Assembly: GCF_003194625.1 (NCBI RefSeq)
Contig: NZ_QHKX01000001.1
Location: 1-64,000, forward strand
DNA from: Nocardioides solisilvae
Lineage (GTDB): Bacteria > Actinomycetota > Actinomycetes > Propionibacteriales > Nocardioidaceae
Direction: 5' to 3'
Length of the DNA: 64,000 bases
Each line of letters opens with the position of its first letter. The stretch's first letter is position 1. Below are positions 8,506 to 15,960 of the stretch, piece after piece. The translations under genes and the position numbers were made by a program. The notes below the pieces were generated by a model. The model was given only the letters and a program-made list of their open reading frames with translations. It was not told the DNA's origin and searched no databases.

Positions 8506-9363
8506 GTGAGCGAGATGAAGCAGGCCGGGCAGGCCACCGAGGAGCTGATCACGGCGACGATGCCGCTGGTCGGCCACATCGTCCGCGAGATGGCCAACCG
8601 CGTGCCGTCCCACGTCTCCCGCGACGACCTGACCTCCGCCGGCCTCGCCGCGCTGGTCCAGGCCGCCCACGCCTTCGAGGCGGACCGCGGGGTGCCGTTC
8701 GCCCGGTACGCCGCCACCCGGATCCGCGGCGCGCTCCTCGACGAGCTGCGCAGCGTCGACTGGGCGTCCCGGTCGGTCCGCCGCCGCGCCCGCGACCTCG
8801 ACGAGTGCCGCCACCGGATGGCCGCGACCCTGGGCCGCGTGCCCACCAACGCCGAGGTCGCCAGCGCGCTGGGGATGAGCCTCGACGAGGTCGTCGCCAA
8901 CGACGACGACATCGCCCGCGCCCAGGTCCTCTCCCTCCAGGGCGCGCCCGACGACGCCCTCGACGAGCTGCTGCCCGCCGACGGCGCGACCCCCGAGCAG
9001 CTGCTCGAGCACAAGGAGCGCCTCACCTACATGGTGGAGGCCGTCGCCGAGCTCCCCGAGCGCCTGCGCGTCGTCGTGAGCGGCTACTTCCTCGAGGAGC
9101 GGCCGATGGCCGAGATCGCCCTCGAGCTCGGGGTCAGCGAGTCCCGCGTCTCCCAGCTGCGCGCCGAGGCGCTCACCCTGCTCCGCGAGGCACTGCACCG
9201 CGAGCTCTCCCCCGAGATGGTCAAGCCGGCCGCCAAGCCCGACGGCTGCGCCGCCCGCCGCCGCGAGTCCTACTTCGCCGCCGTCTCGGCCAGGCACGCC
9301 GCCAACCTGGTGCGCCCCGCCGCCCGCCCGAGCCTGCGTCCCGCCCTGGACGCCACCGCCTGA
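8506..9363 (+). CDS. fliA: FliA/WhiG-type (sigma-28) RNA polymerase sigma factor
   Basis: Directs polymerase to flagellar promoters. The 285 residues show region 2 (TSAGLAALVQAAHAFEADRGVPFARYAATRIRGALLDELR), region 3 (SVRRRARDLDE through LGRVPTNAEVASALGMSLDE) and region 4 (LPERLRVVVSGYFLEERPMAEIALELGVSESRVSQLRAEA). It carries a basic tail of about 55 residues after region 4, longer than in B. subtilis SigD. GTG 8506 is the start used here; ATG 8515 is equally possible and neither has a strong Shine-Dalgarno. The gene lies just before fliC and divergent from flgN. No copy of the sigma-28-like motif is seen upstream, so the gene itself is probably read from another promoter. No FlgM-like anti-sigma gene is seen in the window. 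Confidence 0.92.
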   Translation: MSEMKQAGQATEELITATMPLVGHIVREMANRVPSHVSRDDLTSAGLAALVQAAHAFEADRGVPFARYAATRIRGALLDELRSVDWASRSVRRRARDLDECRHRMAATLGRVPTNAEVASALGMSLDEVVANDDDIARAQVLSLQGAPDDALDELLPADGATPEQLLEHKERLTYMVEAVAELPERLRVVVSGYFLEERPMAEIALELGVSESRVSQLRAEALTLLREALHRELSPEMVKPAAKPDGCAARRRESYFAAVSARHAANLVRPAARPSLRPALDATA

Positions 9364-9416
9364 CCCTGGGCGTCCCCGTGGCAGCGGGAACCCGTCGAAA
9401 AAGTTTCGCGGGAATT

Positions 9417-9443
9417 CCTCAGGCCGGTCCGGCGGGGACCGAT
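9417..9443 (+). promoter_or_regulatory. Sigma-28-like promoter of fliC
   Basis: CCTCAG (9417-9422), 15 nt, ACCGAT (9438-9443). The start would be near 9451-9453, giving a leader of about 57 nt that contains the putative CsrA hairpin and a strong Shine-Dalgarno. Confidence 0.75.
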
Positions 9444-9455
9444 GAGAACGCCAAC

Positions 9456-9500
9456 GGAGTCCACGGACGGACTCCAGCACGTGACTCCATTCCAGGAAGG
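9456..9500 (+). promoter_or_regulatory. Candidate CsrA-binding leader of fliC
   Basis: A perfect 7-bp inverted repeat GGAGTCC (9456-9462) / GGACTCC (9469-9475) encloses the 6-nt loop ACGGAC, which displays ANGGA, the CsrA core motif. A second set of GGA motifs lies in the Shine-Dalgarno AGGAAGG (9494-9500) just before ATG 9509. In Bacillus hag, CsrA bridges a hairpin site and a site over the ribosome binding site in the same arrangement. Binding here is inferred, not shown. Confidence 0.6.
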
Positions 9501-9508
9501 AAACCATC

Positions 9509-10375
9509 ATGAGTCTTCGCATCAACCAGAACATCGACGCGATGTCGGCCTACCGCAACCTCTCCACCACCTCGGGGCAGATGGCCAAGTCGCTCGAGAA
9601 GCTCTCGTCGGGCTTCCGGATCAACCGGGCCGGCGACGACGCCGCCGGCCTCGCGATCTCGGAGGGTCTCCGGTCGCAGATCGGCGGCCTGAAGATGGGT
9701 GCCCGCAACGCCCAGGACGGCATCTCGCTCGTCCAGACCGCGGAGGGTGCGCTCACCGAGGTCCACTCCATGCTGCAGCGCATGAACGACCTCGCGGTGC
9801 AGCACGCCAGCGGCACCGCCACCACCGATGTCCAGGCAAACCTGTCTGCCGAGTTCGACCAGCTCAAGGAGGAGATCTCCCGCATCGCGTTGAACAGCAA
9901 GTTCAACGGGCAGGCTCTCTTCCACGGCGGCGACGAGACCACCACCACCGCCACTGTTGGCGCGGCGGGCAACTCGGCTGATCGCGCGTTCCAGGTCGGG
10001 TTCGACTCGGCGGACGTCATCACGGTGGGCGGCGCCGACGCTCTGATGAACTTCGCCGCAGACGCCACGGCCGCCGATGACGGAAGCGTTGACTCTGCCG
10101 TCATCACGGACAGCAACACGGTCAAGGCTGCCATCGACACCGTGTCCACCCAGCGCGCGAACCTCGGTGCCATCCAGAACCGGTTCGAGCACACCATCAA
10201 CAACGTCAACGTGACCGTGGAGAACCTTTCGGCCGCCGAGAGCCGGATCCGCGACACCGACATGGCGCAGGAGATGATGAACTTCACCCGTTCGCAGATC
10301 CTGTCCCAGGCCGGCACGGCGATGCTCGCGCAGGCGAACCAGGCGCCCCAGGGCGTCCTCTCCCTGCTCCGCTGA
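9509..10375 (+). CDS. fliC: Flagellin FliC
   Basis: Filament subunit, exported and polymerized under the FliD cap. The 288 residues have conserved D0/D1 ends: MSLRINQNIDAMSAYRNL, LSSGFRINRAGDDAAGLAIS and QTAEGALTEVHSMLQRM at the N terminus; NRFEHTINNVNVTVENLSA, MAQEMMNFTRSQILSQAG and a terminal GVLSLLR at the C terminus. The middle (about 145-205) is short and variable, and its DNA (about 9940-10140) is visibly less GC-biased at third positions than the rest. AGGAAGG lies 8 nt before the ATG. The gene is monocistronic by layout, with its own sigma-28-like promoter and a hairpin after the stop. Confidence 0.98.
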   Translation: MSLRINQNIDAMSAYRNLSTTSGQMAKSLEKLSSGFRINRAGDDAAGLAISEGLRSQIGGLKMGARNAQDGISLVQTAEGALTEVHSMLQRMNDLAVQHASGTATTDVQANLSAEFDQLKEEISRIALNSKFNGQALFHGGDETTTTATVGAAGNSADRAFQVGFDSADVITVGGADALMNFAADATAADDGSVDSAVITDSNTVKAAIDTVSTQRANLGAIQNRFEHTINNVNVTVENLSAAESRIRDTDMAQEMMNFTRSQILSQAGTAMLAQANQAPQGVLSLLR

Positions 10376-10398
10376 TGGCTGACGGCGGTCGGTCGGAC

Positions 10399-10417
10399 GC
10401 CCTGGTCTCCCCAGGGC
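10399..10417 (+). terminator. Hairpin after fliC
   Basis: GCCCTGG (10399-10405), loop TCTCC, CCAGGGC (10411-10417): a 7-bp perfect stem 23 nt past the fliC stop and before fliD. There is no T-run, as is common in high-GC actinobacteria, so it may only attenuate read-through into fliD, which has no promoter motif of its own. Confidence 0.5.
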
Positions 10418-10473
10418 CCCGGCCGGCCGCCGTCTCCACGTCCCCGCCCCGGCACGGCTGAGAGGAGGACCCC

Positions 10474-11799
10474 ATGGCCAGCGTCTCCGGGCTGTCAGGC
10501 TTCGACAGCGCCAGCATCGTCGACCAGCTCATGCAGCTGGAGACGGTCGGCAGGACCCGCGTGCAGACCCGGGTCCGCTCGGAGGAGACCGCGCTGCGGT
10601 CCCTCCAGACCCTCAACACCAGGCTCGCCGCCCTCGCCACGAAGGCGGCCGACACCGGCCGGCCCGGCGCGTGGAGCACCCTCACCGCCACCTCCTCGGC
10701 CCCCGGCGTCGGCGCCACCGCCACGGCGGCCACCACCGCGTCGTCGTTCTCGGTCACGGTCGAGCGCCTCGCGCTCACCCACCAGCTCGCCTTCACCGCG
10801 CCGGCCGGCCTCGCCGACACCGTCACCTCGGGATCGACGACCGTCCGGCTCGACCGGCTCGACGGCACCACGCCCCTCGAGCTCGAGACCGACGGCACCC
10901 TCCAGGGGCTCGTCTCCGCGCTGAACGACCCCGCCAACGAGACCGGCGTCCGGGCCACCGCGGTCAGGGTCGCCGAGGGCTCCTACCGCCTCCTCGTCGA
11001 GTCGACGGCGACCGGCCAGGCCAGCGACTTCGCCCTCACCAACCTCGACGGCTCCGACCTGCTCGGCGGCGCGACCCCGCGCGTGGGCCAGGACGCCGCG
11101 GTCTCGCTCGGCGGCATCACCGCCACGTCGCCGACCAACACCTTCGCCGACCTCATGCCGGGCGTGACGGTCACGCTCGCTCCCCCGGCCACCGCCGGGA
11201 CGGTCGCCGAGCTCACCGTCGCGCGCGACGCCAGCACGGTCAAGACCCAGGTCAAGGCCCTGGTCGACGACCTCAACGCCGCGCTCAAGGAGATCGACGC
11301 CCTCACCGCCTCCGGCGGCAGCGGCACGGCCAAGGGCCTGCTGGCCGGCGACAGTGGCGTCCGCTCGGTCCGCACGGCGCTGCTCGACGCCGTCTACCCC
11401 GGCGACGGCACCTCGCTCGCCTCGCTCGGCATCCAGACCGACCGCTACGGCAAGCTCGTCCTCGACGAAGCCGCCCTGGCGAAGGCCTACGAGGCCGACC
11501 CCGAGTCCGTCGCCGCCGCCCTCGGCTCCGGAGCCGGCGGGTTCGCAGCCCGCGTGCAGGACGTCGCCAAGCAGGCCAGCAGGTCCGTCGACGGCACGCT
11601 CACCTCGGCGATCAACGGTCGCCAGGAGGGCATCAAGCGCCTCAACGGCTCGATCGACCAGTGGGACACGCGGCTGGAGCTGCGTCGTACCACCCTCACC
11701 CGTCAGTTCACCGCCCTCGAGACCGCCCTGAACACCATGAACAGCCAGTCCACCTGGCTGGCCGGTCAGATCAGCGGCCTCCCGTCCTGGAACGGATGA
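10474..11799 (+). CDS. fliD: FliD filament cap protein (HAP2)
   Basis: Caps the filament tip and folds incoming flagellin. The 441 residues begin ASVSGLSGFDSASIVDQLMQLE, the FliD N-terminal pattern (a glycine-serine start then a helix), and end with a long C-terminal helix (INGRQEGIKRLNGSIDQWDTRLELRRTTLTRQFTALETALNTMNSQSTWL) typical of the family. A GAGAGGAGG Shine-Dalgarno precedes ATG 10474. It overlaps fliS by 4 nt, forming fliD-fliS-fliT-like. Confidence 0.95.
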   Translation: MASVSGLSGFDSASIVDQLMQLETVGRTRVQTRVRSEETALRSLQTLNTRLAALATKAADTGRPGAWSTLTATSSAPGVGATATAATTASSFSVTVERLALTHQLAFTAPAGLADTVTSGSTTVRLDRLDGTTPLELETDGTLQGLVSALNDPANETGVRATAVRVAEGSYRLLVESTATGQASDFALTNLDGSDLLGGATPRVGQDAAVSLGGITATSPTNTFADLMPGVTVTLAPPATAGTVAELTVARDASTVKTQVKALVDDLNAALKEIDALTASGGSGTAKGLLAGDSGVRSVRTALLDAVYPGDGTSLASLGIQTDRYGKLVLDEAALAKAYEADPESVAAALGSGAGGFAARVQDVAKQASRSVDGTLTSAINGRQEGIKRLNGSIDQWDTRLELRRTTLTRQFTALETALNTMNSQSTWLAGQISGLPSWNG

Positions 11800-12188
11800 C
11801 CACCATGGTTCCCAGCAACGCGCGCGCCGCCTACCTCGGCGCCTCGGTGAGCACCGCCAGCCCCGAGCGCATGCTCGTCATGCTCTGCGAGCGGATGACC
11901 CTCGACCTCCGTCGCGCGGTCGATGCCCAGACCGCCGGCGACCACCTGGCCGCCCACACGCAGCTGCTGCACGCCCAGGACATCGTCGTCGAGCTCCGCT
12001 CCACCCTGCGCACCGACGCCTGGGACGGCGCCCTGCAGCTGGCCTCGCTCTACGACTGGATGTTCGGCCAGATGGTGCTGGCCAACACCCGCCGCGACGT
12101 CGAGGTGACCCGCCACGTGCTGGGCCTCGCCGAGCAGCTCGCCAACACCTGGCGCGAGGCCGCCCTGCAGACCGCGGCCGCCAGCTGA
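11796..12188 (+). CDS. fliS: FliS flagellin export chaperone
   Basis: Binds the C-terminal helix of flagellin to prevent polymerization in the cytosol. The 130-residue helical protein has the family pattern: AAYLGASVSTASPERMLVMLCERMTLDLRRA followed by AQDIVVELRSTLRTDAWDGALQLASLYDWMFGQMVLAN. ATG 11796 overlaps the fliD stop as ATGA; ATG 11805 is an alternative. The stop overlaps the next start as TGATG. In Bacillus, FliS also supports the FliW-flagellin-CsrA switch, which may apply here. Confidence 0.95.
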   Translation: MTTMVPSNARAAYLGASVSTASPERMLVMLCERMTLDLRRAVDAQTAGDHLAAHTQLLHAQDIVVELRSTLRTDAWDGALQLASLYDWMFGQMVLANTRRDVEVTRHVLGLAEQLANTWREAALQTAAAS

Positions 12189-12544
12189 TGGCCTCCCACG
12201 AGGGCGCCGCCGACCGGGCCAACGGCGTCATCGCCGCCGCCTGGGCCGCCGAGCTCGAGCGGCTCGAGGAGGACGTGCGGCGCACCGAGCAGCTGCTCGC
12301 CGACCCCGCCGAGGCGCTGCTCTCCTGGCACACCCGCCCCCCGTGGCACGCCCCCAACCTCGGGCCCGTCCCGGCCCACCTGGTCGAGCGCGCGCAGACG
12401 CTGCTCGCCCGCCAGGCCGAGGTCCGCGACCAGCTCACCCGGGCGCTCGCCGACCTGACCCGGCAGAAGGAGTACGCCGACCGCGTCAGCGACGCGACCT
12501 CCACGGGCCCTGCCACCCCGGCGTACCTCGACATCACCGCCTGA
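12188..12544 (+). CDS. Small helical protein in the FliT position
   Basis: 118 residues, charged and predicted largely helical (AAAWAAELERLEEDVRRTEQLLADPAEALL and LARQAEVRDQLTRALADLTRQKEYADRVSD). It is translated from an ATG that overlaps the fliS stop (TGATG), and fliS is directly downstream of fliD. FliT, the FliD chaperone, occupies this place in many species and has this size and helical character. Sequence identity to FliT cannot be judged by eye, so the name is positional. The C-terminal tail is Thr/Pro-rich. Confidence 0.6.
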   Translation: MASHEGAADRANGVIAAAWAAELERLEEDVRRTEQLLADPAEALLSWHTRPPWHAPNLGPVPAHLVERAQTLLARQAEVRDQLTRALADLTRQKEYADRVSDATSTGPATPAYLDITA

Positions 12545-12565
12545 GCGCGCCCTCCACCTCCAGAC

Positions 12566-12623
12566 AGTCCCCCACGATCTGACCACCCGGACCGGCGTGT
12601 CCTCGGTCAGACTGTGGGGGACT
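12566..12623. repeat. 58-bp intergenic hairpin element, copy 1
   Basis: AGTCCCCCAC (12566-12575) pairs with GTGGGGGACT (12614-12623), extended inside by CTGACC/GGTCAG to form a near-continuous 19-bp stem around a 20-nt loop. The same 58-bp structure occurs in inverted orientation at 46232-46289. It sits between the convergent ends of the fliT-like gene and cheB, so it could terminate both strands. Confidence 0.85.
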
Positions 12624-12663
12624 ACCTGCATGGCCCGCGGGAGGGGCGGAGCGACGGCGCGGG

Positions 12664-13710
12664 TCAGCCGCGGACGAGCTCGGTGAGACGCGCGGCCAGC
12701 TTGTCGAGGGCGACGACGTCGTGGGCCAGCCCGGCCTGGACGACGGCGCCGGGCATCCCCCAGACGACCGAGGAGGCCCGGTCCTGGACGACGACGGTGC
12801 CCCCGCTGGCCTGGACGGCCCGGCAGCCCGCGGTGCCGTCGTGGCCCATGCCGGTGAGCACCACGCCGAGGGCGCCGGGCCCGTAGACGTGGGCGCCGGA
12901 GCGGAAGAGCACGTCGACCGACGGGCGGCAGAAGTTCTCCGGCGGCCCGGCGTCGATCCGGGTCAGCACCCGGTCGTCGCTGCGATGCACCGAGAGGTGG
13001 CGGTCGCCGGGGGCGACGTAGACGTGGCCCGCCTCCAGCGGCTCGCCGTCGACCGCCTCGGTCACGGTCAGGGCGCTGACCCGGTCGAGGCGGGAGGCGA
13101 ACATCGCGGTGAAGACCGGCGGCATGTGCTGCACGACCACCACGGGCACGCGGAGGTTGAAGGGCAGGTCGCGCAGCAGCGCGGCGAGCGCGTCGGGGCC
13201 GCCGGTGGAGCAGCCGACCATCATCACCTCGGGCCGGGTGGCCTCCCCCGGTGCGAGCACCGGCCGCGGGGGCGGCAGCGGCTGGTCGACCGCCTGCAGC
13301 GCCTGCGCCGTCCCGACCAGGGCCGTGATCTTGGGGATCAGCTGGCCGGCGATCTCGCTCGCGCTCTCGGCCAGGCTCGCGGTGCCGGTGGGCTTGGTGA
13401 CGTAGTCGGAGGCGCCCAGCGAGAGCGCCTCGAGCGTCTTGACCGCCCCGCGCTCGGTCAGGGTGCTGAACATGATGACGGGCATCCGCGGGTGCGCGGC
13501 CCGGAGCCGGCGCAGCGCGGCGAGCCCGTCGAGCACGGGCATCTCGATGTCGAGGACGACCGCGTCGGGCGCGAGCTCGTCGGCGAGCTCCAGCGCGTGC
13601 TGCCCGTCGACGGCCTGGCCGACCACGGCGATCCCCGGGTCGCTCTCCAGCGCGGCAGTCACGATGCGGCGGACCGCCGCGGAGTCGTCGACGACGAGGA
13701 CACTGATCAC
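12664..13710 (-). CDS. cheB: CheB receptor methylesterase / glutamine deamidase
   Basis: Removes methyl groups from chemoreceptors when phosphorylated by CheA, giving adaptation. The 348 residues hold an N-terminal receiver (VLVVDDS; phosphoacceptor Asp54 in VVLDIEMPVLDG; Lys107 in VTKP) and a C-terminal esterase with Ser168 in GCSTGGP, His195 in VVQHMPP and Asp291 in TGMGHDG. All catalytic residues are present. The start must be GTG 13710 because the receiver fold begins at once (ISVLVVDDS). It is divergent from cheR; each has its own sigma-28-like promoter placed 9 nt before the GTG. Confidence 0.97.
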   Translation of the reverse strand: MISVLVVDDSAAVRRIVTAALESDPGIAVVGQAVDGQHALELADELAPDAVVLDIEMPVLDGLAALRRLRAAHPRMPVIMFSTLTERGAVKTLEALSLGASDYVTKPTGTASLAESASEIAGQLIPKITALVGTAQALQAVDQPLPPPRPVLAPGEATRPEVMMVGCSTGGPDALAALLRDLPFNLRVPVVVVQHMPPVFTAMFASRLDRVSALTVTEAVDGEPLEAGHVYVAPGDRHLSVHRSDDRVLTRIDAGPPENFCRPSVDVLFRSGAHVYGPGALGVVLTGMGHDGTAGCRAVQASGGTVVVQDRASSVVWGMPGAVVQAGLAHDVVALDKLAARLTELVRG

Positions 13711-13719
13711 GTCTCCCCC

Positions 13720-13746
13720 ATCGGCAGGCAGCGCGCCGACGTGAGC
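13720..13746 (-). promoter_or_regulatory. Sigma-28-like promoter of cheB (possible leaderless start)
   Basis: On the minus strand GCTCAC (13746-13741), 15 nt, GCCGAT (13725-13720). The -35 departs from CCTCAG at its first and last base. Only 9 nt separate the -10 from GTG 13710, so the transcript probably begins at or within a few bases of the start codon. Confidence 0.65.
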
Positions 13747-13780
13747 AGGTCGCGCGGATTTTGCCCAGCGCCGAGGTTTC

Positions 13781-13807
13781 CCTCAGGAGCCCCGACCGCC
13801 GACCGAT
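13781..13807 (+). promoter_or_regulatory. Sigma-28-like promoter of cheR operon (possible leaderless start)
   Basis: CCTCAG (13781-13786), 15 nt, ACCGAT (13802-13807), then 9 nt to GTG 13817. It lies back to back with the cheB promoter in the 106-bp gap between the two genes. Confidence 0.75.
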
Positions 13808-13816
13808 GGGGACGAC

Positions 13817-14692
13817 GTGAGCCTCTCGTCCCTGGCCCTTGCCTACGTCTCCGACCTCGTGCGTCGTGAGACGGCGATGCTCTACCCCCCGGAGAAGGGG
13901 TACCTCGTCGAGTCGCGGCTCCAGCCGCTGGCCGCCGAGGCGGGCCTGAGCCTCGAGGCGTACGTCGGCCGCGTGCGGCGCGACGCCGGCGAGCAGGCCC
14001 GCGTCGTGGACGCGCTCACCATCAACGAGACCTCGTGGTTCCGCGACAACACGCCCTTCCGAGCCCTGGCCACGGGGATCGTGCCGGGGCTGCTGGAGCA
14101 CCGCGCCGAGCGGCACGTGCGGGTCTGGTCGGCGGCCTGCTCGAGCGGGCAGGAGCCCTACAGCATCGCGATGACGCTGAAGGAGCACCTGCCGCACGAC
14201 TGGACCGCCGAGATCTGGGCCTCCGACGTCTCCCCCACCATGGTGGCCCGCGTCGCCGAGGCCCGATACGGCCAGGTCGAGATGAACCGCGGGCTGCCCG
14301 CCACCTCGCTGGTCAAGTACTTCACCCGCGCCGGCTCCGACTGGGAGGTCGTCCCCGAGCTGCGCGAGATGGTGCGGCCGCAGGTGGTCAACCTGGTCCG
14401 CGAGCTGCCGCCGCTGCCCACCTTCGACGTGGTCATGCTGCGCAACGTGCTCATCTACTTCGACCTCGAGGTGCGCCGGCAGGTGCTCCACCGGGTCCGG
14501 GCCACCCTCGCGCCCGACGGCTACCTCGTCCTCGGCTCCTCCGAGACGGCGATGGACCTGGGTCCGGAGTGGGTCCGCGAGACCTGCGGCCGGCTCCAGC
14601 TGCACCGCCCGGCCTGCACGACGTCCGACCTCCTGTCCGCGAAGCAGTCCGCGGCCGCCCACGACCCGACCCTCACCGCGACGGGATCCTGA
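13817..14692 (+). CDS. cheR: CheR chemoreceptor methyltransferase
   Basis: S-adenosylmethionine-dependent methyltransferase acting on glutamates of chemoreceptors; counterpart of CheB. The 291 residues include the N-terminal helical domain (VSDLVRRETAMLYPPEKGYLVESRL), the substrate-site motif NETSWFRD (about 74-81), the SAM loop WSAACSSGQEPYSIAM, and VVMLRNVLIYFD near the C-terminal half, all hallmarks of CheR. It has no TPR extension or C-terminal receptor-tethering domain. First gene of cheR-cheY-cheX-cheY2-orf161, with a 1-nt gap to cheY. Confidence 0.97.
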   Translation: MSLSSLALAYVSDLVRRETAMLYPPEKGYLVESRLQPLAAEAGLSLEAYVGRVRRDAGEQARVVDALTINETSWFRDNTPFRALATGIVPGLLEHRAERHVRVWSAACSSGQEPYSIAMTLKEHLPHDWTAEIWASDVSPTMVARVAEARYGQVEMNRGLPATSLVKYFTRAGSDWEVVPELREMVRPQVVNLVRELPPLPTFDVVMLRNVLIYFDLEVRRQVLHRVRATLAPDGYLVLGSSETAMDLGPEWVRETCGRLQLHRPACTTSDLLSAKQSAAAHDPTLTATGS

Positions 14693-14693
14693 C

Positions 14694-15077
14694 ATGCACG
14701 CACTGATCATCGACGACTCCAGGGCCATGCGCCTGATCCTGCGCCGGATCCTCGCCGGCCTCGGCTTCGGCGCCACCGAGGCGGCCAACGGGCGGGAGGC
14801 GCTCGACCTGCTCGAGGTCGGCCTCCACCCCGACCTCTGTCTGGTGGACTGGAACATGCCCGTGATGGACGGCTACGACTTCGTCTCCGAGGTCCGCAAG
14901 GTCCGGGAGTGGCGCGACATCACCCTCATGATGGTGACGACCGAGAGCGAGCACGCGCAGATCGTCAAGGCGCTGGCCGCGGGGGCCCACGAGTACGTGA
15001 TCAAGCCCTTCACCGCGGAGGCCATCGCCGACAAGCTCGAGCTGCTGGGACTCGTCCAGGACGGAGCGCTCGCGTGA
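14694..15077 (+). CDS. cheY: CheY-type response regulator 1
   Basis: Single receiver domain of 127 residues that carries the chemotactic signal to the flagellar switch. Acidic pair Asp7-Asp8, phosphoacceptor Asp52 in CLVDWNMPVMDG, Thr82/Thr83 in MMVTTESE and Lys104 in VIKPFTAE are all in place; DWNMP is the signature of enteric CheY. It lies directly after cheR and overlaps cheX as GTGA, which makes it the likely motor-binding CheY. Confidence 0.95.
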   Translation: MHALIIDDSRAMRLILRRILAGLGFGATEAANGREALDLLEVGLHPDLCLVDWNMPVMDGYDFVSEVRKVREWRDITLMMVTTESEHAQIVKALAAGAHEYVIKPFTAEAIADKLELLGLVQDGALA

Positions 15078-15592
15078 TCCTTGCGATGAACGGCGAGCAG
15101 GCACTCGTCGCAGCCAGCCCCAAGCCGACCGACGTGCGCAAGCTGACCCAGGAGGTGTGGGGCACCTTCCTCGGCGAGCACGGCCCGCTGGAGGTCGGCA
15201 CCGACCTCGGCTTCGCCCCCGACTGGTCGGCCAGCGTGAGCGTGAAGGGCGAGTGGAACGGCGTCGTGGCGCTCGAGATGACCACCTCGGGCGCGCAGCG
15301 GCTCACCCGCAGCATGCTCGGGCTGGAGACCTCCGAGGAGCTCGTCGACGGAGACCTGGTCGACGCGATCGGCGAGATGGTCAACATGATCGGCGGCAAC
15401 GTGAAGGGGCTCGTCCGCGGACCCTGCCGCCTCTCCCTGCCACTGGTGGCCGCCGGCCGGTTCGCCCACGGCTCGGGACAGCGCGAGGTGGTGCGGCTGG
15501 GCTGCACCTGGGCCGCGGAGCCCCTCGCGATCACCGTCCACGCCGGCCGACCGGCGAAGTCCCTGACGACGAGGCCCCTGGAGGCCCGGTGA
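15074..15592 (+). CDS. cheX: CheX-type CheY-P phosphatase
   Basis: 172 residues ending with a CheX/CheC fold. The segment GDLVDAIGEMVNMIGGNVKGLV contains the phosphatase motif E-x-x-N (Glu101, Asn104), the residues that attack the CheY phospho-aspartate in CheX and CheC. The N-terminal helix LTQEVWGTFL also fits CheX. GTG 15074 overlaps the cheY stop as GTGA; ATG 15086 would also keep the domain whole. Being between two CheY genes, it is the likely signal-terminating phosphatase, replacing CheZ. Confidence 0.88.
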   Translation: MILAMNGEQALVAASPKPTDVRKLTQEVWGTFLGEHGPLEVGTDLGFAPDWSASVSVKGEWNGVVALEMTTSGAQRLTRSMLGLETSEELVDGDLVDAIGEMVNMIGGNVKGLVRGPCRLSLPLVAAGRFAHGSGQREVVRLGCTWAAEPLAITVHAGRPAKSLTTRPLEAR

Positions 15593-15960
15593 AGATCCTC
15601 GTCGCCGACGACAGTCGCGTGATGCGGCAGATCGTCATCCGCACGCTGCGCCAGGCCGGTTTCGCGGGCCACGACGTCGTGGAGGCCGAGAACGGCCGCC
15701 AGGCGGTCGAGCTGGTCCGCTCCGAGGGGCCCGACCTGGTGCTCTCGGACTGGAACATGCCGGAGATGAGCGGGCTGGACGCGCTCTCGGTGATCCGGGC
15801 CTCCGGGTCGCGCGTCCCCTTCGGCTTCGTCACCTCGGAGGGCACCGAGGACATGCGCGCCCGTGCTGCCGCGGCGGGCGCGCAGTTCCTCATCGCCAAG
15901 CCGTTCACCCCCGAGGTCTTCGCCGCCCAGCTCTCGACGGTGCTCCCCCCGGCCCCATGA
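15589..15960 (+). CDS. CheY-type response regulator 2
   Basis: Second stand-alone receiver (123 residues) from GTG 15589, overlapping cheX by 4 nt. Asp7-Asp8, phosphoacceptor Asp54 in LVLSDWNMPEMSGLD, Thr82 in FVTSEG and Lys104 in IAKPFTPE are present, so it should be phosphorylated. It differs from the first CheY through most of the sequence, so it is not a recent duplicate. It may compete for CheA phosphate as a sink, or address a second target. Its 3' end overlaps orf161 as ATGA. Confidence 0.93.
   Translation: MKILVADDSRVMRQIVIRTLRQAGFAGHDVVEAENGRQAVELVRSEGPDLVLSDWNMPEMSGLDALSVIRASGSRVPFGFVTSEGTEDMRARAAAAGAQFLIAKPFTPEVFAAQLSTVLPPAP

Noticed and set aside
12050..14857. 935-codon minus-strand frame across fliS, cheB and cheR
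   Set aside because: Antisense of several well-supported genes in different frames; no coherent domain.
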